A DNA stretch of 64,000 bases, taken from Ustilago trichophora. Lineage: Eukaryota; Basidiomycota; Ustilaginomycetes; Ustilaginales; Ustilaginaceae. Under the pieces are notes generated by a model, which did no database searches, was not told where the DNA came from, and worked only from the letters and a program-made list of their open reading frames with translations. The stretch is from NCBI GenBank assembly GCA_900323505.1, contig OOIN01000029.1, forward strand, positions 1 through 64,000, given 5' to 3'. Of this stretch, positions 1 through 8,166 are shown in pieces (the first letter of the stretch is position 1; the number at the start of each line of letters is the position of its first letter). Position numbers and translations under genes: made by a program.

Positions 1-146
1 CCTACCTAACCCTAACCCTAACCCTAACCCTAACCCTAACCCTAACCCTAACCCTAACCCTAACCCTAACCCTAACCCTAACCCTAACCCTAACCCTAAC
101 CCTAACCCTAACCTAACCCTAACCCTAACCCTAACCCTAACCCTAA
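1..146. repeat. Terminal telomere, (CCCTAA)n
   Basis: About 24 CCCTAA hexamers read inward from the left end, so the G-rich TTAGGG strand points outward as expected for a chromosome end. The first bases (CCTACCTAA) and one unit near 108-117 are a base short. The tract stops at 146 and abuts unit A directly, with no other subtelomeric filler. Confidence 0.98.
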
Positions 147-147
147 G

Positions 148-3089
148 TGCAGTGCGGACTGCAGCTGGCAGCATTGCTGAACGTGCTCCAGTCGCACCAG
201 CAGTAGGAGCGGGAAGAACTGGGACCGGTGCCGCTGATGGAAGCATGTGCTCCAGCTTTTGCTTGATGCATCGTACATCCTCCTGAAGGGAATCGAGCTG
301 CCGTTTCACAGCAGATGACATGGTTGTTGCCTCTGCTCTGCTGTTGGCTCCAGTGAGCTGATGGAGTGGCGGAATATCAGCTTGAAAGCAGGAACGCATG
401 CGCCAGAAGATATGCCACCGCTCCGAGACTTCCAACATAGCCGACATGCTCTGCTGATTCAACTGGTACAGCATGCTTGCATCAAGGCCGTAGTGCTGCT
501 CTGCTGTGTTGGTGGAATGACCAGCTTGAAGATCATGGACGTGATCCTCTGTATCTTCAGCATCGGCTTTCCTGGGCCGGATCAGTGTGCGGTCGATGCT
601 TACAGCCAGCTGCCGCCAAGTCCGCATTGTCAGGCCGCCAGAGGTTGAGCTGATGTATTGCTTGCAGAGACCTTGGAGCATCTTGCTGATGGTGTTTGTA
701 TCCCAAGGCTGTCCTGCATGATCCACCAAGAGCATTGCGCTAGCCTCACGGGGCTTGACAACCGAGTTGTAGAGCAGGTGGACGAATGGCACTACCTGGC
801 AGACGTAAAGCACCACAAGACAACCCACTTCATGCGGCAGGAACCGAGGGATGATCTTTTGACGGCCAGTACCTTTGTTGCTGGGAAGTGCCGTAAAGAG
901 CCGGCCGTCATGGACAAAGAGATTGCGAGGGCCGCTGAGCGTGTTTGTGTGCTGCAATTGGAGCAGCTCCGTACCACGTGCTGGCAGACCGCTTCCAAGC
1001 TCAATGAGCACCGCAAGCAGCTTGGTGAACTCATTGTGAATGGCAAAGTAGGAGCGGGCAGCATTGGTGTCAAACTCTAGCTCGTCAGAGTAGGGATCCA
1101 TGAGCGGCTGAGCAGCCGGTGCACCACCTGCAACTGCTCGGCAAAGGATGCTGGGTAGGACCGGCGGCTCCAAGCAGGCTCTGGCAAAATTGAAGCCTGG
1201 CTGCATGTTGCAGTGGTTATCGGTGATGCGGCTGAGGTCCATGATGTGAATGTCCTTCTCCTCTGCCAGAAGTCGTAGCTGCGTGAGCAGCTTCTCTGCT
1301 TGCTGTTGCGCTCCATGCATGAGCTCTTGCAGGCGCTCCACTGCTATCTCCTCCAAGCCAAACATGACTCTGCTAAGATCCTTGCTCCAGCGGAATTTGA
1401 AGCTGCTCCCATCATCGTGTGCAAGTGCTTCACCAAACCGGTGAAGAGACTGCAGATGTGAGCTTGCAGAACTGCTATCGTGATGCACATAGCGCTTCAG
1501 TGTCTGGATCACTGCAGCTGACGTCTCTGGTGCAGACATGCCTTGGAGTGCACCGTCCTCAGGATGAAGGAGGTGCTCGTGCAGCACTGCCCGGAGACAA
1601 AACTCCAGACTGGCAATCTCCGATGTGCTAGTGCTGACCGGCTTGGGAGTGCCGTCCCTGCTGACGCAAAGGTGCAAAAACATCCGCACAAGTGCAAGCT
1701 TCTCGATCTGACCGTATTCCTCTGGCTCTTGCGTGACCAGGCTATGCGATAGTTCCAGAAGCAGTGCACTTGTCTTGGCCACCACTGCAGGATCCTTGTA
1801 GATGTCCAGGCCAACGTTGATGATCGTGTTGTACTGTTCACGTAGGTCCAGCAGCGCAGAGTAGATCTCTTCATTGACACCGATGTGATCTTCCGGGTCG
1901 TCCTTGCCAAAGTAATCCAGAGAGCCACCGTCAAAGTAGATGTGGAACAAGAGCGCCAGTAGCCATGCCCAGAGATCAGCACGTTTCTTGACGGTTGGCG
2001 GACTGAGATCGTACGGCTTGCTTGGAGCGTCACTGTAAGCGTGGAACGTCTGCTGCACCTGACGGCCAGCCTTGAGCAAGCGGTTCATCCAGGTCGCAAC
2101 TACGTCTTTGGCAACCACAAAGATCCAATGTGCAATGTCGCAGTGAGCACCATCCCAGTCCTCAGGAATGCGGCCAAGCATGCCAATGGCCACCACCGGT
2201 TTGCCAGCCCAGTAGCGGTGCCAGTTGAGCTGACGGGCCCATGGTGTGACGTTTCCGCTGACTACAGCCGGCTGAATGCCAGGCTGCACAAGACCGGCCT
2301 CTTGCATGCGCTCTTGATCTTTCTTGATGAAGGCATTGACCTTGGCCTTGGTGACATCGTCCAGCTTGTCAGCATCCATGGCCGTGGTCAGGATGGCAGG
2401 TGGAGGAGTCGGCTCCAGAGATGGATTGCTGACGTAGAGGTAGCGACGGCTCTGCCCATTTTCATAGAAAAGCTGGACCGGAACAGGGTGAAGATACTTG
2501 CTGTCGCTATCAGCCTTGCCATGCTCACATACATGATTATTCATGGATGAGCGGGCCATGATGCTGTACGAGCACATGTTGCAGTGACGGCCTTGATAGT
2601 TGATGTCCAGCTCCTTGATGATGGGCACCGGCAGCAGATCCTTGTTGATGGTGACGGTGGCAGGGTGCTCCAGGTCCAGTCGCTCCAACAGATCCTTGAG
2701 TGCTTTCTTGGATGATTCGACCATGGCGTGCATGTGGGATTTCTTGAGATGAGCGATGACATCCTTGAAGAACGGAGGAATGGCAAGCCGGTGAGTGCAG
2801 TCAATGCGGGTGCAGACAAGAATGCGGGGATGGTCCACCAGATGGAGGTGGAAGCGGCCAAGCTGAGCGGCAAGCTTGGGATCCACCGCAGGAGAACAAG
2901 CATCCTGGTTGGCGGGGGGAAGCGCAAAACTGAAAAGCATAGAGAGTGTCAGTAACGTATCCCCATTACAGCAAGAAGCTAGCAGAGCTGAACGTACCTC
3001 TCCACATGAGCAGTAGAGACAGACTCAGCGGCAAGAGAGTTGTTGTCATTGACAACGGCACCAAGAGAGCGGGCAGAAAGCTGAGACAT
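148..3089 (-). CDS. C2H2 / tyrosine-recombinase-like protein, copy A, open into the telomere
   Basis: Two exons: 3089-2998 (ATG, 30 codons plus 2 nt) and 2929 downward, with a 68-nt GTACGT...TTTCAG intron. I read the exon 2 frame codon by codon and found no stop as far as the telomere boundary (958 codons). There the frame continues into TTAGGG repeats as Arg-Val, so the gene has no stop codon in the window. The protein has two zinc-finger-like Cys/His pairs near the N-terminus. The C-terminal recombinase-like block has ARGTELL, a KGTGRQK lysine, RTWRQ, then AGHSTNTAEQHYG. Past the point where copy B ends it adds about 85 residues with a short coiled-coil-like stretch. Fungal telomere-linked RecQ genes carry a similar N-terminal module, so a helicase part may have been lost; that is inference. 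No function has been shown for this protein. Confidence 0.8.
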
Positions 3090-3200
3090 TGTAGCGTAGA
3101 GGTTTTGGGAGGTTGCAATGGAAAGTGAGAGTTGTACGGTGAAGATATACTGAGATGGAAAGATGTAGTCAGAACGGCAGCAACAGGCCGCAAGATGGCC

Positions 3201-3210
3201 AGTATATATG
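3201..3210 (-). promoter_or_regulatory. TATA-like element of copy A
   Basis: TATATAT lies about 115 bp upstream of the copy A ATG. Copy B has the same AGTATATATG string at nearly the same distance from its ATG. Conservation of sequence and spacing between diverged copies supports a real promoter. Confidence 0.55.
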
Positions 3211-3296
3211 CACAAACACCTCAGTCTCACACATAGCAGAGTTGCACAGCGGTACGGTATGCCAAATGTCTTTGCCGTCACAGAGATCCTGAAGTT

Positions 3297-3335
3297 GCTA
3301 GCGGTAGCGGCTAGCGGTAGCGGCTAGCAGTAGCG
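3297..3335. repeat. 13-bp tandem repeat, three units
   Basis: Three adjacent copies of GCTAGCGGTAGCG, the third with one substitution. Each unit contains an NheI-like palindrome (GCTAGC). The array is upstream of copy A and was not seen upstream of copy B. Confidence 0.9.
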
Positions 3336-4257
3336 GCTGGAACAAAGCAGAGACAGGGGATGAGAGCGCCGCTGTGAGCGGTGCTGAACAGAAAGCACAG
3401 ACTGGTAGAGATGTTGTATGGTACACGCAGAGCAGCATTGGCAAGGAACAAAGCATTTACCTATGTGTTCTGCTTGCTTACATTGTTGCTACGCAGCATG
3501 GGAGCGGCACAGGTGAGAAGAAAGCGATCAAATGTGCTGGCCATTGGCATTAGTGGACGGCCGTGTGACAGGAACAATGCATTCAGTGAAGCCGGCATGA
3601 GTTGCCCAAATGTGGGAGAAAGGACTCAAAATTGTTTGCGGTGACTGAATGGTCACGTCAAGTGAGCAACGCTTTGTGCTTGAAATTGACGTGTATGTGT
3701 AGGCTGTCACAAAGCGTCAGCCATTTTTCCCATCAAGTTGTGAGGCGTATTCACAGTGACCGCTGCCTTTGTTCAACAGCTGTCAAAGGGCATCGTGAAT
3801 TGTGGGAGCCGCTCAGTCTGCACATTTCAAGGCATTTTGCAGTTGCAAAAGATAATGGTGCTGGTGGGCTTTCATTGACGTATGGATGATTTCTCTTTGC
3901 TTTGACCGGTAGCCGTGGACAATTCAGAGACGGCCGGTGGCCGCTGCTTGACCAGAATGAAAATGCCAACCAAATTTTCACATCAGCTGCTGACCACGAC
4001 GCGTCTGCCATCATTATCACGGTCATTTTCATACCCCATTTTTTGGAACAATTTGTAGCATCAACACATATATTGTTTGTCAAGCATGTACACGCTATTT
4101 TCTGTGGTCATTCCTGCCAAGATTCACCTCTACTGAAATCACTGCTACCAGGAAGCTGTCGCTGGCTCACATTTGCAGTCGTAGCAAGGCTAGTTGTGTG
4201 CTGGCTGCTGGAGTTGTCTATTGCATGCGGAGCGCTGAATGCCTAGCAATGGCTGCT

Positions 4258-4397
4258 GCTGAGTGACGGACGGCAACAGCAGGATGCTGAGTGCTGGATG
4301 GCGACAGCACGATGCTGAGTGACGGACAGCAACGGCAGGATGCTGAGTGCCGGACAGCGACGGCAGGATGCTGAGTGCTGGATGGCAGGCGCAGGAT
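4258..4397. repeat. 28-bp tandem repeat, five units
   Basis: Five head-to-tail units at 4258, 4286, 4314, 4342 and 4370, each beginning GCTGAGTG and ending (A/C)GAT, with alternating ACGGAC / CTGGAT variants inside. Units are directly adjacent with no spacers, so this is a minisatellite. Similar GTGACGGACAG strings are scattered upstream of copy B without a regular period. Confidence 0.92.
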
Positions 4398-4621
4398 GCT
4401 GACCGCTGGGCACTCTGTCAGTGTCTGGGAATTGAAATAATTTCTGAGAATTTTGACGCGTCTCTTGGATGCTGGGCCGCTGCCTCAGCCAAGGAAAATT
4501 TCAAACCGTTGCGGCACTTGGCCAGTGTCTTTTCCGGTGTCCGCTGGGTTCAGCAGCCGAGGCCCGACGCGTCCATTTGGCAGAGCGGCCGTGTCCGCTG
4601 CCGGCATTGGAGAACCCACGG

Positions 4622-4633
4622 CCTAGGGCTAGG
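4622..4633. repeat. CTAGGG telomere-like boundary of unit A
   Basis: CCTAGGGCTAGG closes unit A. It differs from TTAGGG by one base and is oriented opposite to the terminal CCCTAA tract, so unit A is bracketed by inverted telomere-like sequence. Unit B ends the same way. Confidence 0.7.
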
Positions 4634-5424
4634 ATAAAGCTTGGAAGCATAGGTTGCTGCTGAAGTTGAACTGTACGGGTACATATGCTGTGGCCGTTTG
4701 ATGTAGGATCAACTGAGGTGACCAAAAGCTCAAGTACCTTGTCCAACTTTACTGTACCTTTTTGGTACCTCAATTTCTGCCTCTCTCTTCAGGTATTTCT
4801 TTTTTCACTGAGGATGAAGTACTCTTGACCAACTACAACTGCAGTTCAACCCAAACAACCACCTCAGTATACCAGGGACTGTCAAAGTTGACCCAAGTCT
4901 TCTGGAGTAGTGGACAAGTTGACCCTTCAGCAGTTGGAACTTCATCTTGAGTGGTAGTATCCTTGGGTAGCTCCAACTGCAGGGTTGCCTTGCATCAGGT
5001 CCAGTACAGCTTGGGTGGCTGGACCTTGATCAACCTTTGCGGTACTTGACCAAGGTTGAACGCCATTGCTGCTGAAGTTGCACTGAGGTGCTTCTGTAGT
5101 TTGCTTAAGATGATGAGATGTGACCTGTAGTCAGCTGGAGATGGAAGCAGTTGCTTGAACTTGAACTGCCTTCAACCTTTGGAGACTTGCGGTGGAGCTG
5201 TAGATGATCCTAGATCAGTACCTTGTACCTGGTAGACCCTCAGGTGAACGTTGGGCCAAGTTCCGCTAACTTCGAGTTGGAAAATTCGCATTTTTGACCC
5301 TTTCATTCTTTTAATTTGCATCTTCCCTTCCTATTTATCACTCCATATTCACCCAACTTCCTCCTGAACTTTCCCCCACTTCAACTGCACCTCAACCTCA
5401 CCTTTCGCTACCTTGCTGGCAGTC
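4634..5424. other. Left flank of the OTU block, no gene
   Basis: Sequence changes character sharply after CTAGG: CpG becomes rare and strings such as ACTTG, CAAGTT and GGTACC recur, as in the OTU gene. I see no coding region. Pyrimidine-rich sequence from about 5300 to 5424 probably holds the promoter and leader of the OTU gene. Confidence 0.55.
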
Positions 5425-7464
5425 ATGCCACCTTCATCTGCACCAGATTGGTACTGGCAACTTCAGGAACTTGGATTACTGGAGTTCCCAGCACCTTCAG
5501 CCCCACCTTACCCCAAGTTACCCCAGGATCTAGATGGGTTCTCCTTCACTACAAGTCCCTATGTCCTTCAGATCCTGTTTGGTACCCTCAGTCAAGTTAC
5601 CTTGGCCTCACATGCACCCAAGATAAGGGACCATAAGTACTACAGCACTTGGGTATACCTAGGTACTGGCCCCTGTGTTCTGAAGATCCATCCTCAGTAC
5701 AAGGAACCTCTCCTTGGGGCATTCCAAGTTACCCACAGTTTACAGCCCTCTGACTACCCTATAACTATGATAGAAGGTACCCAGCATGTTACCATGTGGG
5801 ACCTTGTGGATAAGTTGGATGAAGTTGGTTGCACTTCAGTCCGGGTTCAAAGTTATGGGATGAAGTTTGACCTCAGTGACCTTGGGCAATACCAGCTGGA
5901 GGACATAGGTGATCCTGAACATCCCCTAGGTTCAACCAACTTCTTTGATGTTGGACAGAACTACCCCCAACCTCACATCACCTTGGCCCTAGCTCCCAAC
6001 CTACCCAAAGATAGTTGTACTACCTACCCCATGCTCATGAGGTTAGGGGAAGGGCATGGTTCACTTCAGATCAACCTCAGGTACCGAGGGGATACCTTCA
6101 GGATCAAGATCTACCCCCTACTTGTACATTGCATGAAGGCAACTTCAGGTAAGTTCAACAACTACACACCCAAGTTCATCCAAGGTATGAAGCTCAAGGA
6201 AACCAACTTGATGAACAGGAGACTCAAGTTGGCCAAGTTCCCTGCACTTAAACTTGGTGGACTGAGGGTGGAAGTTACTGCTTTTGGAAGGTGTCTTCAG
6301 GAAGCCAAGGCAAAGGTGGATGATAGTAGGTTGTTGGACCTTCACCAGTGGTTGAACCCCACTTTACCTCACATGGCCAACTGTCAACTTAGGGTCAAGT
6401 TCATCAAGAAGAGGGACTACTTCAGCAACTTCAGGGAACTCCTCAGTAAAGCTCAACACCTTGGGGTCTTCAGAGGTGACAACTCAAGGAAACCCGGGAA
6501 GGTACGTACCTACATACTCCAGGACTTGTTCAATGCCCTAGGTTGGAACTCAGGAACTAGGACCAATAGGTGGGAGAAGGACCTTGGACCTTGGTGGACT
6601 TGGGTACCAACCAAGGCTGACATAGACTCAGCTTTGGAGAAGGTGGTTGAACCTGAGGCCAACTTCAGGAACCCCTTACTTGAAGATGTTCATGTGGAGG
6701 AGATCCTCAGGTGTACCAAGATCTACAAAAGGGGAACCAAGTTCAGGGCGGTTGTACTTGATGAAGATGGGAAGCATAGGAACTTTGGCTCCAGTACAAC
6801 CAAGTTGGAGTTGGCCAAGATCCTTTTTGCCAAGTACAAGTACCATTGGACCAAGTACTGCTACCTTGTGGAGGAACCTTTCCCAAGTTCCCAAAGTACA
6901 CCTACCTTGGATGCGGAGTTGGAGAAGTACAACCTCCTTGGAACCTATGTTATTGGTCCTTTGGAGCTCTTCCATGAACTTAAAGGTTCCAACAACTACA
7001 GGGTCACCTCAGGATACATCAGGGGAGATGGGAATTGCCAGTTCAGGGTACTTTCCAAGGTAGTTTATGGTCACCAGAAACATCACCCAAAGGTCAGGCA
7101 ACTGGTGGTCAAGTACCTACAAGAGAACAGAGATAAGGTGGAGGCGGTTGTAGCTGCCAGTGATCTGAGGCAAACTGCCTTTACTCCAGCTAGAACTGTA
7201 GATGCCTATCTTCAAAGTATGGCCAACCTGGGTACATGGGGGGATGATGCTACCTTATCTGCAGCAGTCCATGTGTTCAACCTCTGCTTAGTGGTGATCA
7301 ACACAGACCTTACCCACTTTGAACTTAGGAAACCTGGTACACCTGCAGATGATGTGCAGTGGCATGCAGTTTACTATACTGGCAACCACTATGAACTGGT
7401 GTACAGGTTACCTTTCCTGATCCCAGCCCAAGCTGCTGCCCAAGCTGCCAGACCTTCATCCTAG
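5425..7464 (+). CDS. Large protein with C-terminal OTU-type cysteine protease domain
   Basis: An intact 679-codon reading frame from the first in-frame ATG; no intron is needed. The C-terminal 150 residues look like an OTU domain: GDGNCQFRVLS with the predicted nucleophile Cys538 and nearby Asp535, a middle WGDDATLSAAVHVFNL segment, and YYTGNHYELVYRL with the predicted catalytic His655. OTU proteases cleave ubiquitin or related linkages, so deubiquitinase-like activity is the family expectation. The first roughly 500 residues resemble nothing I recognise. The gene sits between two telomere-like boundaries and has about nine CpG dinucleotides in 2 kb, counted by eye, very unlike the chromosome-arm genes. 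An intact frame in such biased DNA suggests a mobile or recently selected subtelomeric gene. Confidence 0.8.
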   Translation: MPPSSAPDWYWQLQELGLLEFPAPSAPPYPKLPQDLDGFSFTTSPYVLQILFGTLSQVTLASHAPKIRDHKYYSTWVYLGTGPCVLKIHPQYKEPLLGAFQVTHSLQPSDYPITMIEGTQHVTMWDLVDKLDEVGCTSVRVQSYGMKFDLSDLGQYQLEDIGDPEHPLGSTNFFDVGQNYPQPHITLALAPNLPKDSCTTYPMLMRLGEGHGSLQINLRYRGDTFRIKIYPLLVHCMKATSGKFNNYTPKFIQGMKLKETNLMNRRLKLAKFPALKLGGLRVEVTAFGRCLQEAKAKVDDSRLLDLHQWLNPTLPHMANCQLRVKFIKKRDYFSNFRELLSKAQHLGVFRGDNSRKPGKVRTYILQDLFNALGWNSGTRTNRWEKDLGPWWTWVPTKADIDSALEKVVEPEANFRNPLLEDVHVEEILRCTKIYKRGTKFRAVVLDEDGKHRNFGSSTTKLELAKILFAKYKYHWTKYCYLVEEPFPSSQSTPTLDAELEKYNLLGTYVIGPLELFHELKGSNNYRVTSGYIRGDGNCQFRVLSKVVYGHQKHHPKVRQLVVKYLQENRDKVEAVVAASDLRQTAFTPARTVDAYLQSMANLGTWGDDATLSAAVHVFNLCLVVINTDLTHFELRKPGTPADDVQWHAVYYTGNHYELVYRLPFLIPAQAAAQAARPSS

Positions 7465-7525
7465 TTCATCCTACCTCATCTGTACATACACTCCACTTGT
7501 AGATAGTTGCTCCTAGCTTGTAGTT

Positions 7526-7550
7526 CCTCAGACTTCATCTGAGGTTTTTT
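7526..7550 (+). terminator. Hairpin plus T-tract downstream of the OTU gene
   Basis: A perfect 7-bp stem (CCTCAGA / TCTGAGG) with a 5-nt loop is followed by six Ts, 62 bp after the stop codon. The layout resembles a bacterial intrinsic terminator or a Pol III stop, which is unexpected behind a fungal protein gene. Its function is not known. Confidence 0.45.
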
Positions 7551-7553
7551 CAT

Positions 7554-7584
7554 CTCCAGTAACCCCCAGTTGCTGGAGGTTTTT
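7554..7584 (+). terminator. Second hairpin plus T-tract
   Basis: A 10-bp stem with one mismatch (CTCCAGTAAC / GTTGCTGGAG) around CCCCA, followed by G and five Ts. It starts three bases after the T-tract of the first hairpin, giving a tandem pair. Confidence 0.4.
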
Positions 7585-8128
7585 CCTCACAATGAAGTAC
7601 CTTTCTCCATCTTGCCTTCAGTTGATCTTGAGTGTGTCGGTACTTGAAGGTAGTGTTGACTGAGGTTGCACCCATGTTCACCCAAGTTCATCTCCAGTTC
7701 CTGAACTTTGCCCCATGTTACCGGTACTTGACCACACTTCCCTCAGTTCACCCCTAGTTTCCTCAAGTTCACCCAAGTATCCACCCAAGTACAAACCTAC
7801 CATCCAACCAGGGATGAAGTGCCTGAGAATGCCAACTTTGGACCCGTCTACCACCGTGACCAGCCATCCTGGAGCACTCATACTGTGCAGACACTATCTC
7901 CTAGCACTTCTCCACATATCTCATTAAGACACAAACCACTTTGGAGGTGATCAAAAACTTTTTTTTTCTCCCCGGGTGATCACCCCTCCGCAACTTTGAC
8001 GGCCCATAGCTCGGTGACCGCGGTACGCGGTAGCGTCAGACTTTGCATACACCCCCCTCTAGGGTATTCCTACATATCTCATTAGTACAGATTTGCAGTT
8101 GTGCGGCACCTTGGTGGGAGTACCCTTG
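7585..8128. other. Right flank of the OTU block, no gene
   Basis: Still CpG-poor up to about 7960, then a T-tract and the 12-bp palindrome GGGTGATCACCC (7974-7985). The string ACATATCTCATTA occurs twice, near 7913 and 8074. The block ends in CCCTTG directly against the internal telomere. I see no coding region. Confidence 0.5.
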
Positions 8129-8166
8129 TAACCCTAACCCTAACCCTAACCCTAACCCTAACCCTA
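8129..8166. repeat. Interstitial telomere, about six CCCTAA units
   Basis: TAACCC repeats in the same orientation as the terminal telomere, joined at 8166/8167 to the coding sequence of copy B. Orientation and junction fit a former chromosome end that was later extended by the OTU block and unit A. Direct insertion of telomere repeats is the alternative. Confidence 0.93.

Larger units (their letters stand above)
3090..4621. other. Upstream region of unit A, no gene
   Basis: This is the promoter side of copy A out to the CTAGGG boundary. It holds a TATA-like element, two tandem repeats and three GACGCGTC palindromes (3998-4005, 4455-4462, 4566-4573). The last 200 bases are recognisably homologous to the end of unit B: both have TTTTGACGCGTC, then CAGCCAAGGAAAA, then CGTTGCGGCACT, then CTAGGG. 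Open frames here are short and show no recognisable domains. Confidence 0.7.

Noticed and set aside
361..2955. A series of short plus- and minus-strand open frames over copy A
   Set aside because: They are other-frame shadows of the long minus-strand gene, which is open throughout but lacks a stop in the window.
4258..4397. CRISPR-like array of 28-bp repeats
   Set aside because: Units are directly adjacent with no spacers and are imperfect, and the organism is a fungus; this is a minisatellite.
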